A DNA stretch of 64,000 nucleotides from Bacillus changyiensis (GCF_027706145.1 NZ_JAQFWW010000004.1:177004-241003); one strand, 5' to 3'. Numbered from the stretch's first letter, positions 36,675 through 45,729 are shown. Notes: generated by a model not told the origin, from the letters alone. Numbers and translations: made by a program.

Positions 36675-37589
36675 TTAACTGACATTTAAACTTTGATCTT
36701 TGAAGTTTACTTTTTCTCCATCACGTACAACACGCTCACGAAACTTTTCAAGCATCCTATTTGTATGCAGGCCCGGCTTACCATCTCCAATTTTCCTACC
36801 ATCTACTTCAACAACTGCGATCACTTCAGCAGCTGTTCCGGTTAAAAACACTTCTTCAGCTGTATAAACATCATGACGGGTAAACGGCTCTTCACTCACT
36901 TCGTAGCCAACCTCTTTCGCTATCTCAATGATGGCATTGCGAGTAATGCCTTCAAGTGCCCCGATATATCCAGGTGGTGTTAACAGTTTCCCATTTTTAT
37001 AAATAAATACATTATCAGCTGAACCCTCAGCCACATAGCCTTGGTCATTTAACATCAGCGCTTCACTGACCCCTGCTATCTGTGCCTCAATCCGGACAAG
37101 AATATTATTTAAGTAGTTTAAGGATTTGACTTTTGGACTTAAAACATCCGGTCGATTCCGTCGTGTTGGAACTGTTACAATTTCAATTCCTGTTTCATAC
37201 AAATGTTTTGGGAATATTGCTAATGGTTCGACAATTATGATGACACTTGGTTCTTGACAATTTCTTGGATCAAGTCCAAGATCTCCTATCCCTCGAGAAA
37301 CAACCAAACGAATATAAGCATTGTTTAGCCCATTTTTCTCGACTGTTCTAAGGACGTGTTCTGTCAGCTCTTCCTTTTGGTAGGGAATATCAAGCATAAT
37401 TGACCTTGCCGAATCATAAAGTCGATCCATATGTTCTTTCATTTTAAAAATATTACCACTGTAGACTCTAATCCCTTCAAACACCCCGTCCCCATACAAA
37501 AACCCATGATCATAGACTGATATTTTGGCATCTTCTTTTTTAACCAGTACATCGTTTAAAAAAATCCACCGGTCTTTCTGGTCCCCCAT
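36675..37589 (-). CDS. ilvE: Branched-chain aminotransferase
   Basis: Fold-type IV PLP aminotransferase for the last step of Leu/Ile/Val synthesis. The motif YDHGFLYGDGVFEGIRVY lies near residue 27, PLP-lysine is in SPKVKSLNYLNNIL near 155, and GSADNVFIY / GITRNAIIEIA follow. The frame extends to 37667; I prefer the ATG at 37589 (MGDQKDRWIFLN), which fits the family N-terminus, although its ribosome site (AAAGGTG) is about 11 nt away. It lies just upstream of the ilvB T-box, so part of its transcription may run into that leader. Confidence 0.9.
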   Translation of the reverse strand: MGDQKDRWIFLNDVLVKKEDAKISVYDHGFLYGDGVFEGIRVYSGNIFKMKEHMDRLYDSARSIMLDIPYQKEELTEHVLRTVEKNGLNNAYIRLVVSRGIGDLGLDPRNCQEPSVIIIVEPLAIFPKHLYETGIEIVTVPTRRNRPDVLSPKVKSLNYLNNILVRIEAQIAGVSEALMLNDQGYVAEGSADNVFIYKNGKLLTPPGYIGALEGITRNAIIEIAKEVGYEVSEEPFTRHDVYTAEEVFLTGTAAEVIAVVEVDGRKIGDGKPGLHTNRMLEKFRERVVRDGEKVNFKDQSLNVS

Positions 37590-37920
37590 GCCATTTAGCA
37601 CACCTTTCTGTTTTAAATAGTCACTAAAATCATGATGCAGGAACCCGTTTATCCTACGATCATTCACCGGGAAAAATGAAAGTTATAAAGTAATTTGTTC
37701 TTTTGTTTGAACTCATATTACGCCCCTTTACAAGCAGTGTCAACCAGATTTTTTAAAATTATTTGATAATTTAGATTTATTAATTTATTTGAATCCGCTT
37801 TCATTATTGATAATAAAGGAAATTCTACAGAAAAAAATATTGAGAAGTTTTTCTGCGTATTTATTAAGAATACAGAAATTGAAATGACATTTATACAATT
37901 TTGTCAGTTTTTATGACAAA
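37590..37920. other. A/T-rich intergenic region
   Basis: Very A/T-rich stretch upstream of the aminotransferase and of the divergent small gene at 37986. It should hold the aminotransferase promoter and possibly CodY-type sites, but no site is clear enough to call. No T-box signature is present here. Confidence 0.5.
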
Positions 37921-37923
37921 CAA

Positions 37924-37950
37924 ACAATTCTGAGGCAGTTACCATATCAT
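37924..37950 (+). promoter_or_regulatory. Candidate SigK promoter
   Basis: ACAA at 37924-37927, 15 nt, then CATATCAT at 37943-37950 matches the mother-cell SigK pattern (AC near -35, CATAnnnT near -10). It sits 36 nt before the start codon at 37986. Assigned by eye only. Confidence 0.45.
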
Positions 37951-37985
37951 GTTAAATAACAAAAATGATGTGGTAGGTGAATATC

Positions 37986-38207
37986 ATGAATCAGTTCGTC
38001 AATCAACACTTGTCTGAATCTCGTCAATACTCAGATGATTCAGTTCCATATGTTTACAATCCCAGTCTTCACCCAGGTAGCATGTTGTATTTTCCATACG
38101 GTGCTGTTTTTCAAACTCCCATTATCGGGGTATTTCTTCCCGCTAGTGTCCCTTATTACGCAACACCCAGTTTTGTCGGAACTTTTGGTGTACATCGGTT
38201 CTTATAA
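37986..38207 (+). CDS. Small Tyr/Pro-rich protein, possible spore coat
   Basis: A 73-aa protein rich in Tyr, Phe, Pro and Ser, ending in FVGTFGVHRFL, with no signal peptide or charged catalytic motif. The ATG at 37986 has TAGGTGA 5-6 nt upstream; an in-frame GTG at 37977 is less likely. The SigK-like promoter and adjacency to a Gln-rich coat-like gene suggest a late spore-coat or crust role, which is inference. I do not recognise the family. Confidence 0.65.
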   Translation: MNQFVNQHLSESRQYSDDSVPYVYNPSLHPGSMLYFPYGAVFQTPIIGVFLPASVPYYATPSFVGTFGVHRFL

Positions 38208-38240
38208 AAAAAGAGCCGTGTACGGCCCTTTTTTTCTCTA
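38208..38240. terminator. Shared convergent terminator
   Basis: Stem AAAGAGCCG / CGGCCCTTT with loop TGTA, with A-run before and T-run after, between the stops of the convergent small gene and the Gln-rich gene. It can terminate both. Confidence 0.9.
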
Positions 38241-38244
38241 ATCA

Positions 38245-38736
38245 TTATTGTAGAGGCTGCTGAAATTGTTGGTTTTGTTGGTTCTGTTGGGTTTGTTGGG
38301 TTTGTTGATTTTGTTGTTGACCCATTTGACCTTGCTGACCAAATGATTGTTGAGCTTGATGAAGAGCGTGGCTCATTTGGTTCATTGCCATATTTGTTTG
38401 AATCCCTTGAACAGCTTGATTTAATTGTTGAATAGCTTGTTGAATGCACTGAAGAACTTGTTGATCTGTTTGCTGCATTTGTTGTTGAGATTGTGAACTA
38501 AATTGTCGGATTTGCTGCTTTAATTGATTAAACCCTTGACTATTTTGTTGAGACTGCCTATTTTGACCTGACTGTTGCGAACCTAATTGTGATACGATAT
38601 TTTCAAGCTGAGCAAGTTGTTGTTGGATATTCCCAAATTCTTGAGCAAGCTCTGTATCTGTTATCACTTTACCAAGCATTTGCGTATGCTTTTGTTTTTG
38701 CTTCTGTTGATTTTGTTGTTGCGTATTTTTTGTCAT
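38245..38736 (-). CDS. Gln-rich protein, probable spore coat
   Basis: A 163-aa protein with more than a third glutamine. The N-terminus is Lys/Gln-rich, a central helical part (LAQEFGNIQQQLAQLENIV) could form a coiled coil, a segment QVLQCIQQAIQQLNQAVQ resembles CotX-type coat proteins, and the C-terminus is low-complexity NQQ repeats. AAGGAGGAT lies 5-6 nt from the ATG. B. subtilis has the coat gene ysnD in a comparable place, but homology is not established here. Confidence 0.65.
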   Translation of the reverse strand: MTKNTQQQNQQKQKQKHTQMLGKVITDTELAQEFGNIQQQLAQLENIVSQLGSQQSGQNRQSQQNSQGFNQLKQQIRQFSSQSQQQMQQTDQQVLQCIQQAIQQLNQAVQGIQTNMAMNQMSHALHQAQQSFGQQGQMGQQQNQQTQQTQQNQQNQQFQQPLQ

Positions 38737-39259
38737 AAAAAATCCTCCTTAAAATTGTTCACACCCTTTATCATTTTCATTCATGTTAAAAAGATAATAG
38801 GCAATTTAAGGAATCCACATTAGGTAGTAATCATGTCCATGTTTAAAAAGAGCGGAAAGAGCATATCTTTAGGATGAGAGCGGCTTTGTTAAAGATTTTT
38901 GATTAGGAATTCAAAATCATCTTTTTTCAAATTTTAAAATGCATAATATGATGGCTGATGCGATTAAACTGATGACGATGAAAAGATGTCTAATCTAAAT
39001 ATATTTTTTATTCCATTCACGAAAAATGACCATAAAATATATATGTTAATAGCACTAAGTGTCAACCGTCTGAACCACCTAGGGATAAGAAGCCAAGCTT
39101 TTAGGATCTTACCTGAAAGTTTCCCCATTTCTCCCTGCCGCTCTAAATGTTAATGTATTAACGGTTTAACCGTTATTTGGTTATCTTTTTTCGATATGGT
39201 TTTTTGCCCCTTTTATTTATTTTAAGATACGTAACATTAATTACTAGTATTAACAATCA
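38737..39259. other. Intergenic region with gene debris
   Basis: No intact gene. Around 38917-38991 the minus strand encodes about 24 residues ending a hydrophobic helix (FIVISLIASAIILCILKF then a stop), as at the C-terminus of a transporter, with a stop just upstream: probably a remnant. At 39160-39174 there is a 7-1-7 perfect palindrome AACGGTTTAACCGTT with no obvious associated gene. Confidence 0.4.
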
Positions 39260-39540
39260 TCACAAGTCCATATGTAATGCCAAATAGATCTCTGCATTGC
39301 TTATGATGACGCCCTTCCATGTCGTACGCTTTTTTCCTGAGTACCATATTCCCGCCAGTCTAAAAACAGTGTCATCTTGCTCACTTGCCATAAACTCTTT
39401 TATTAGTCTGTATGCTAAATCTCTATTTAAATAATTACAGAACGGAATCACTTACAAATTCATCACTAGGATTTACGATTGGTTTTTCGATCGGGCCGTG
39501 ATAAGTAATCAAATGTTTCACTTCCTTTTTCACTGTATAT
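39260..39540 (-). pseudogene. Possible frameshifted small gene, unknown
   Basis: Two short minus-strand readings overlap: one from a GTG near 39533 (KKEVKHLITYHGPIEKP...) ending near 39440, and a second running to 39260 (CNYLNRDLAYRLIKEFMASEQ...ALHMDL). Residue composition looks protein-like, and the two could be parts of one gene broken by a single-base change. I recognise neither part. Confidence 0.35.
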
Positions 39541-39910
39541 TGCAGCAAATTCTACAGTGCATGTATTTTAGCGTTCTTGTATTTTTGCAATGACGTGCGC
39601 GTTTTCAAAATTTACAAATCAAAGTCACCGACAGTATTTATCAAAAATAAGAATATAATTGCATGTATAATTGATGGAAAAAATCAAGTATGAAGGGGGC
39701 CCAATAATAGCATTGTTCGAAAAATAGAAAGATGATTGAAATCTTTTTGTACTTAAAAACATCTGAGCATCACAAATGTATCATTATTTGTTGTAAAACC
39801 TATATAAGGAAGATTTGTTAACACAGATTTTACCCTAGTATTAGACACTACTCCGCCTTCACAGTTTTACCGTATAATTGATGTATATCAAAATTAAAAA
39901 TGAGGTAACT
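39541..39910. other. A/T-rich intergenic region
   Basis: No ORF with a ribosome site and no clear hairpin or RNA gene. It presumably holds the promoter of the gene at 39911. Confidence 0.4.
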
Positions 39911-40369
39911 ATGAAAAAATTCCGAGGAAAGAAAAGATATTTTCGAAATTTATGGGACATTATCGAATCGTTTGATTTAGAAATTGATAATGAATCATGG
40001 TTTAATTTTTCGCATACACATCTTGATTTTTATGCAGTTGGAGAACACACAATCAAAATAAGGAGAGAGCATATAAAAGCTCATATCGCTTTATATGATG
40101 TAATCTTAAAACAACTCGAAACATTTGGTAAACCATATCAATCTTGGATATGTATTCACAAAAACGACCCAGGTTTAGATGCAGTATACATTCATTCACC
40201 AAACCCATATAACAATTGCTTTCCTTATAAAAACGAAGAACTAAATTGGGCTTGTGAAATACCCAAAACCTTCAAAGATTTAATTGACCTTGATAAATTC
40301 AATTTTTCCTACTATGAATTTGGAGAAGTATATTATATTCAATCAAAAGATAAAGGTATTGCATTATAA
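39911..40369 (+). CDS. Hypothetical protein, possible orphan immunity
   Basis: A 152-aa soluble protein; the ATG at 39911 has GAGGTAAC upstream (an in-frame start earlier lacks one). It is rich in Trp, Tyr and His (ESWFNFSHTHLDFYAVG, SWICIHKNDPGLDAVYIHSP) with acidic character and no membrane segment. I do not recognise the family. Size, composition and the accessory setting resemble immunity proteins of polymorphic toxins, but no toxin lies next to it, so this is a guess. Confidence 0.6.
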   Translation: MKKFRGKKRYFRNLWDIIESFDLEIDNESWFNFSHTHLDFYAVGEHTIKIRREHIKAHIALYDVILKQLETFGKPYQSWICIHKNDPGLDAVYIHSPNPYNNCFPYKNEELNWACEIPKTFKDLIDLDKFNFSYYEFGEVYYIQSKDKGIAL

Positions 40370-40467
40370 ATTTTTTATATAAAAACAATTTTAAGGAATT
40401 CTGGACTAATGGAATAAGAATACAGACTTGAGTCTGGAAAGAACAGTGGAATTTAGTTTAACCATTA

Positions 40468-40692
40468 TCATTCATACGTCTTATACGTTCTTTCTTGATT
40501 TACAATTTCGTCAACGAATGAATCTATACTTCCAACAGACTTATGTACTCCATGAACATGATAAAATATCGTGGTTGTGTTCCCAACTAAATTCTTTTCT
40601 AAAATTACCCTAGCTACAAAAACCTCTTTATGTAAATCAAAGCTCCATTTTTCGTGAACGTTATCTAAAATTTTTTCTCGTTCTGGTGACAA
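40468..40692 (-). CDS. Small hypothetical protein
   Basis: A 74-aa reading starting at a TTG (L/MSPEREKILDNVHEKW) with GTGAGG 6-7 nt upstream. Amphipathic start followed by beta-type pattern (VFVARVILEKNL, TTTIFYHVHGVHKS). No recognised family. Alternating strand to its neighbours and an A/T-rich surrounding suggest acquired DNA. Confidence 0.45.
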   Translation of the reverse strand: MSPEREKILDNVHEKWSFDLHKEVFVARVILEKNLVGNTTTIFYHVHGVHKSVGSIDSFVDEIVNQERTYKTYE

Positions 40693-41024
40693 AATAACCT
40701 CACTTTTGTTAATAACAGTTGTCTATTTTTTTGGTAGCAAATTCATCAATTTGATTTTCTTTGTTTATTTATTTTTAGTTTTTGATTTAAAAGTTTTTGT
40801 CGGTCATTCATTATCTCACCGCTAACTAATCCTACCTCTTATCAGCTATAGTGATTATACTATCAATGAGAAAGAAGAAATGTCTAAGAGAGGTTTGGTT
40901 AAAAACATTTAAACACCAATGTTGAAGTTGTTAACAAAATTTTAAGGACAATACATAATTAATCATTCTAATATATATTGTCCTTTTACTAATATATCAT
41001 TCATCTAAACTCGTTCAAGATAAG
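40693..41024. other. Intergenic region with hairpin
   Basis: No gene seen. At about 40944-40984 a perfect 10-bp stem AAGGACAATA / TATTGTCCTT with a 21-nt loop lies just past the cwlJ stop; it may end that transcript, although the trailing T-run is weak on the minus strand. Confidence 0.5.
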
Positions 41025-41468
41025 TTAACTTCCAATATAAACACTTTCACATGTTCCAGGTTTGGGTTCATAATAGCAATGATTTTTAAATTGACCAGTT
41101 AAAGGTTGACCATACCATGTTGGAGGACATGGACCATATGGATTAAAATACCAAAGAGCGAATTTCCCTGGGTGTTGTCTCCAATAATCTAAATTTTGTT
41201 TTGCTAATTTTTTTTCAACACTTCTCGCTCTTTGATAAAATACATTACCTTTTTGAACAGCTTCAAAAGAATAATTTCCTCCTTGCACTTGATAAATGAC
41301 TTGTGGAATTGTTCTTAAGTCTTTAAAGTCTAAACAATTTGCTTTAAGACGATTAACAATGACATTGCCAACATATAACATCCCTAACTTTCCTTCACCT
41401 TCGGCTTCCGCTCTCATCATCCTTGCCATTAAGTCAACGTCCGAACTTCGATAGGCTGCTCTTGGCAT
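41025..41468 (-). CDS. cwlJ: Cell wall hydrolase CwlJ-type
   Basis: Spore cortex-lytic hydrolase of the SleB/CwlJ family (147 aa), which breaks cortex peptidoglycan during germination. The conserved SSDVDLMARMMRAEAEGEGK region includes the family's catalytic Glu, followed by GNVIVNRLKANC, FYQRA and the C-terminal KFALWYFNPYGPCPPTWYGQP. As in true CwlJ, there is no signal peptide, so it must be placed on the spore by coat assembly. No gerQ or cotE is adjacent. GGGGGTGG precedes the ATG. Confidence 0.9.
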   Translation of the reverse strand: MPRAAYRSSDVDLMARMMRAEAEGEGKLGMLYVGNVIVNRLKANCLDFKDLRTIPQVIYQVQGGNYSFEAVQKGNVFYQRARSVEKKLAKQNLDYWRQHPGKFALWYFNPYGPCPPTWYGQPLTGQFKNHCYYEPKPGTCESVYIGS

Positions 41469-41849
41469 TTTTCCACCCCCTACACATGGTATGAAAAAAA
41501 ATGATGTTCATGTCATCGTTTATTTCAGTTGTTAAGTAAGGTTGAAATAAATTGACCTTGGGTTAGATTTACTAAATGCTCTTATAAAAGACCATAAAGT
41601 TCTTTCATTGTTTAAGAGGTTGGTTGGCATTACATCTTGGGTGTAGGAGCCTGTACTAGTTGCTTTCGATGCCATAAGATGAACAGAGGAAAAAACTAAT
41701 CCATAATCCAAAGTACTCCAAGATTTTTGTTCAGAAAGCTAAAACCCAGTCAAAGACTTTTTTCCTCTTTCTAATCCTTTTATCTCGGGAGTTCATTATT
41801 TTTGACGCCCCTATATTTCAACAGGTATTCTGTCTGTAGAGGTGATAAT
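41469..41849. other. Divergent intergenic region
   Basis: About 380 nt between cwlJ and the flavin reductase. No ORF, hairpin or repeat that I can support; it should contain two divergent promoters. Confidence 0.4.
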
Positions 41850-42386
41850 ATGAGAAAGATCGTGGCAATTTCCGGGAGCATCCGAACGGGTTCATCTAAC
41901 ACTAACATATTAAAGGCTTTAGCAACCTTTATTCCTGAAGATATTGAATATACGCTTTATAATGGAATAAAAGAACTTCCCCATTTCAATCCAGATGTCG
42001 ATCAAATGAACCCACCAGCTGTCGTTAAAGATTTTCGAAAGTTGCTAAATGAGTCACATGCACTTATTATTTGTACACCAGAATACGCAAAAAGTGTACC
42101 AGCAGTCTTGAAAAATTCACTAGAATGGCTTGTTTCTTCAGCCGAACTTTATAAAAAACCAGTAGCTGTTATCACAGCTTCTCCATCAATAACGGGAGGA
42201 GACAAAGCACATGAGTCTTTACTGCTTACATTAGGTATGCTTGATGCTACTATTGTTAAATCTGGATCGCTATTAGTTCCAACAGTACGAACCAAATTTA
42301 ATGACGATGCTACAGTAACAGACGAATCTACTAAGCAAGCACTTATTGCTTTAATTAATAGTATTGTCGATGAAATACACCATTGA
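41850..42386 (+). CDS. NAD(P)H-dependent FMN reductase
   Basis: Flavodoxin-fold FMN reductase (178 aa). The flavin phosphate-binding loop ISGSIRTGSSNTN lies at residues 7-19 and the TPEYAKSVPAVLKNSLEW motif near 84-101 is typical of the family. The frame opens at 41802, but the ATG at 41850 has AGAGGTGAT upstream. Monocistronic, with a terminator directly after. The substrate cannot be told from sequence. Confidence 0.88.
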   Translation: MRKIVAISGSIRTGSSNTNILKALATFIPEDIEYTLYNGIKELPHFNPDVDQMNPPAVVKDFRKLLNESHALIICTPEYAKSVPAVLKNSLEWLVSSAELYKKPVAVITASPSITGGDKAHESLLLTLGMLDATIVKSGSLLVPTVRTKFNDDATVTDESTKQALIALINSIVDEIHH

Positions 42387-42397
42387 TTTGTGTGTTA

Positions 42398-42430
42398 ATT
42401 GAAGGGCCTTAATGAAGGCTTTTTTTGTTA
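42398..42430 (+). terminator. Terminator after FMN reductase
   Basis: Stem GGGCCTT / AAGGCTT with an AATG-type loop followed by TTTTTTTGTT, just beyond the reductase stop. Confidence 0.8.
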
Positions 42431-42552
42431 CTTTGAAAAAGTTTAATACTAAAATTTGTGTCTAATATATGAAATTCAATTTTATGGAAAGGATACTTAT
42501 TTGCTCCATAGAATTCTTTTAATGTATCAAAATTTAAAGGAGGAAGTTAACG

Positions 42553-42996
42553 ATGATTAAAAAAATGGGATTACTTCTGGTATTAACAACAGGTATGTTA
42601 CTGTCAGGAGCTGTTGGAGTATCGGCTGAAACAACTCACACCTCAAAAGCTCAATCGATTAGCCCCATCAAAGTTCACCCGCAAGGCATGGCCCATACTA
42701 GATATGAAAAAAGAGGAGACAATTACTACTTTAAAATCTTAGCTTTGCAATCTCCATTTAATCTAAACTATTATCTACGAGTTGCTTGGACAAATGACAA
42801 CAAAGAACCAAACAGCTATAATACGATTACTTATGTGGCTGCGACTGCAACTGGAAACTCATATGATGTAGTATCCAATGGAGTAAGCACTTCAGTAGTA
42901 GAACATTATTTAACCTCTGGAAAGGATACAGTTTACGGTTGGGCTAAAGCTAAAAATGGGAAATGGTATTCAGCAGGTGCCCTTCCTTTTAAATAA
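42553..42996 (+). CDS. Secreted protein, unknown
   Basis: A 147-aa protein with a clear signal peptide (MIKKMGLLLVLTTGML, cleavage likely after VSAE or nearby). The mature part is about 120 residues, rich in Tyr, Asn, Thr and Lys, with beta-type pattern (NYYFKILALQSPFNLNYYL, YGWAKAKNGKWYSAG). No cysteine pair or enzyme motif. AAAGGAGGAAG precedes the ATG. I do not recognise the family with confidence. Confidence 0.75.
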   Translation: MIKKMGLLLVLTTGMLLSGAVGVSAETTHTSKAQSISPIKVHPQGMAHTRYEKRGDNYYFKILALQSPFNLNYYLRVAWTNDNKEPNSYNTITYVAATATGNSYDVVSNGVSTSVVEHYLTSGKDTVYGWAKAKNGKWYSAGALPFK

Positions 42997-43026
42997 TTTA
43001 TAGTTGAGTTTCCACTCATTACACTT

Positions 43027-43064
43027 TGTAAGGTGGGATCGACATCTCCATCCCACCTTACAGC
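43027..43064 (+). terminator. Terminator after secreted protein gene
   Basis: A perfect 12-bp stem GTAAGGTGGGAT / ATCCCACCTTAC with a 10-nt loop. A second structure follows at about 43074-43149, where AAAACGACC pairs with GGTCGTTTT ahead of a T-run. Confidence 0.75.
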
Positions 43065-43291
43065 ATAGGAAGAAAAACGACCCGGCAATCCCACAATTAA
43101 AATATTGTAACTCAGGAGCGACGCTGCAAATAAGGAGGTCGTTTTTTTATTGCGGCTGGGAATAATAAATTGTCCATTTTTTTTAAAAAAATAAAATGAT
43201 TAGGCTATGGTACAAACGCCTAAACATAAAAGGCAAACGCACATATATAGGTAATGTATCGAAAAAAATACAAGAAAAAGGTGAATTGTTT

Positions 43292-43576
43292 ATGAACTAC
43301 GATTATTACGATGGTTACTATGGCAATTATTCTCGTGCTTTTGAGGGTTTAGTCGGTCAATTTCATTCTCTTCCTGTTAATTTAACATTACCAAATGGTC
43401 GTGTGCTTCCTGCTGGTACACGAGTATTTATACACAGGGTAGGATATACTCAAGCTGGTCAAGAATTAGTTACAATAGTATTCCCATTTGAAGTTGGCGG
43501 GAACTGCATAGGTGGTTCTGCTGTAGTTTCAGCTACGCAACTTGGAGGCGGCGGCGGAATCCAAACATTTAGATAA
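43292..43576 (+). CDS. Small hypothetical protein
   Basis: A 94-aa protein; the ATG at 43292 has AAGGTGA 8 nt upstream, better than the earlier in-frame start at 43196. It opens with a Tyr/Asp/Gly run (MNYDYYDGYYGNYSRAF), then a hydrophobic beta-type middle and a Gly-rich tail. No signal peptide or recognised domain. The composition would suit a spore or surface structural role, but nothing proves that. Confidence 0.55.
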   Translation: MNYDYYDGYYGNYSRAFEGLVGQFHSLPVNLTLPNGRVLPAGTRVFIHRVGYTQAGQELVTIVFPFEVGGNCIGGSAVVSATQLGGGGGIQTFR

Positions 43577-43883
43577 GTTGTTATCTCATTATGATCTTAC
43601 ATGCTTGCAAGTCTGGAAAATTCAAAAGATCAAGCGAGTGGTGTCATATCTAAGTGAAATACTCTAAACAATTTAAAGAAACTCATTGGACTTATTTTCA
43701 AAATCATAATAAAATTCCAAAAAAATCGTTTTCAATACACACTTTTAACCTGCTATGTTCTGAACAACAGAAGAAGCCTCACAACCTGTTGATCAATGGG
43801 TTTGAGGCTTATCTGCTACGACAGCCCAAGATAGATTCGATTTCCACCGACTTTTAATAGACCGATCCATTAATGGGGTAAGC
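43577..43883. other. Intergenic region with hairpin
   Basis: No supported gene. At about 43772-43812 an 8-9-bp stem AAGCCTCA / TGAGGCTT encloses a 19-nt loop; on the minus strand it could serve as the P450 terminator. Confidence 0.45.
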
Positions 43884-45116
43884 TTAGAAACATAATGGCA
43901 ACTCTTCTAAAGCTCTCATCAGAAAAGTCCCTTTCCACTTCATCTCTTCCCTTTCACCTTTGAACCTGATATTGGGGAAACGTTGCAATAATGTAGAAAT
44001 AGCAATCTTCGCTTCCAAACGGGCAAGTTGTGCGCCAAGACAAAAGTGACTACCGTGACCAAAGGCGATATGACGATTGTTTTTTCTTTCAATATCAAAA
44101 TGATCAGCATTCGGAAATATCTTTTCATCACGATTAGCAGATGCTAGTGAAATGATTATCAAATCTTTTCTTTTTATTTCTTGCCCATGCAATATAAACG
44201 ATTCAGCCGCCCAACGCATAGTTGTTAATTCAACAGGACTATGAAATCGCAATGCTTCTTCTATAGCAGAATCAATTAAATCCGGGTGTTGATGGAGCTT
44301 TTGTAATTGATCGGGGTGACAAAGTAGTGCAAAAATCATATTTGTCATTAAGTTCACAGTTGTTTCATGCCCTGCAACAATAAGGAGCATAATTGTCGAG
44401 AATAACTCGTCTATGTTTAATTTTGTTCCTTCGCTTTCCACTTGGATAAGTGAACTGATTAAATCTTCTGCAGGTTGATTCCTTTTTTTATGAACTAAAC
44501 ATTTCAGATATTCTGCAAATTCTCCTATTTTTTCATTGTTTATTTCTAAACTTTCGGGCGTGTTGGAAAAATCAATAATGGCTTGTGACCAAACCCTGAA
44601 CTTTTGTTGATCTTCAAGCGGAATACCAAGCATTTCACTGATCACAATAATCGGTAAAGGAAAAGCGAAATCACCTACAATGTTTATGGAATGATTGTAC
44701 TCCACTTTATCTAATAAAGTATTAGTGATTTGTTGAATTCTATCTTCAAGTTGTAAAATAACGCGAGGGGTAAATGCTTTTTGGACAAGGGATCGCAAAC
44801 GGCTGTGATCAGGGGGATCTGAGTTTAACATATGTTTTGTTAAAGGTTCCTCATTTTCTAAAAAAACAGGGCGGTTTTCATTTTCAGTTAACACATTTTC
44901 AATATTCTTCTTTAATCTTGCATCTTTTAATAGATATATTGCATCATCGTATTTCGTGATGAGCCAACCGTTACCCATATCTCCCAAAGATACCGGATAA
45001 ACAGGATAAGTTGTACGTAACTCTTTGTAAAAATCATAGGCTTCGTTTTTAAATTCTGTTGAAGACAACTGCATTTCTGACAACACGCTGTAGCTCTTTA
45101 TATTTTTTAAAGTCAT
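43884..45116 (-). CDS. Cytochrome P450 (CYP107-like)
   Basis: Soluble bacterial P450 monooxygenase, 410 aa. The I-helix oxygen-binding motif is IVAGHETTVNL near residue 245, ExxR is EEALRFHSP near 285, and the heme-ligand loop FGHGSHFCLGAQLARLEA near 352 carries the axial cysteine. No membrane anchor. Most similar in pattern to Bacillus CYP107 enzymes. No ferredoxin or biosynthetic partner lies adjacent, so the substrate is unknown. AAGGAGG precedes the ATG. Confidence 0.93.
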   Translation of the reverse strand: MTLKNIKSYSVLSEMQLSSTEFKNEAYDFYKELRTTYPVYPVSLGDMGNGWLITKYDDAIYLLKDARLKKNIENVLTENENRPVFLENEEPLTKHMLNSDPPDHSRLRSLVQKAFTPRVILQLEDRIQQITNTLLDKVEYNHSINIVGDFAFPLPIIVISEMLGIPLEDQQKFRVWSQAIIDFSNTPESLEINNEKIGEFAEYLKCLVHKKRNQPAEDLISSLIQVESEGTKLNIDELFSTIMLLIVAGHETTVNLMTNMIFALLCHPDQLQKLHQHPDLIDSAIEEALRFHSPVELTTMRWAAESFILHGQEIKRKDLIIISLASANRDEKIFPNADHFDIERKNNRHIAFGHGSHFCLGAQLARLEAKIAISTLLQRFPNIRFKGEREEMKWKGTFLMRALEELPLCF

Positions 45117-45369
45117 AAACCAACCTCCTTCTTTACCTGAGTTTTGTTAATTAAACCCTATGTTAACATTATAAACCATAACAAAGTGATTTAGGAAGAT
45201 ATGAAAACCACTTTTTGAAAATTGGATAATGCCTTTTTAATTTTTTAAACAGAAAGTTGCCATAGACTCATCATGGTATGAACCCGAAAATAATTCACAT
45301 AAACTATCAGTACATTTATAATAGAATTGTTAAATAATTTATGACCAATTTTCAAAAGGAGAACTTTAA

Positions 45370-45729
45370 ATGGTAAAAGAAAAATTACATTCATATTGCT
45401 TGAACTTACTTGGAACGACACATGATTATCAAGAAGATTGGCAAGCGGATCGTTATCTAGTCGGCGGGAAGATGTTTGCCTTAATAGGTACAGATTCTAA
45501 AAAAAAGCCAATCATAACTTTAAAATGTGAACCGAATTATGCCAAAGAATTAAGAGAGAATGATGAAGGAATTATTCCTGGCTATTATATGAATAAAACA
45601 CACTGGAACTCTATTTATTTTGACGCAAATTTATCTAATGAATTATTAGAACATCTTATTTTACATTCATATAACTTAGTATTTGAAAAATTAACAAAAA
45701 AAGTCCAAAAACAATTGATGTCGAAGTAG
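45370..45729 (+). CDS. MmcQ/YjbR family protein
   Basis: A 119-aa protein of the MmcQ/YjbR (DUF419) family, a CyaY-like double-stranded-DNA-binding fold. Family features: YCLNLLGTTHDYQEDW at the start, VGGKMFALIG near 32, ITLKCEPNYAKELRE near 50, and MNKTHWNSIYFD near 78 followed by a C-terminal helix. AAAAGGAGAA precedes the ATG. Physiological role is not known. Confidence 0.85.
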   Translation: MVKEKLHSYCLNLLGTTHDYQEDWQADRYLVGGKMFALIGTDSKKKPIITLKCEPNYAKELRENDEGIIPGYYMNKTHWNSIYFDANLSNELLEHLILHSYNLVFEKLTKKVQKQLMSK

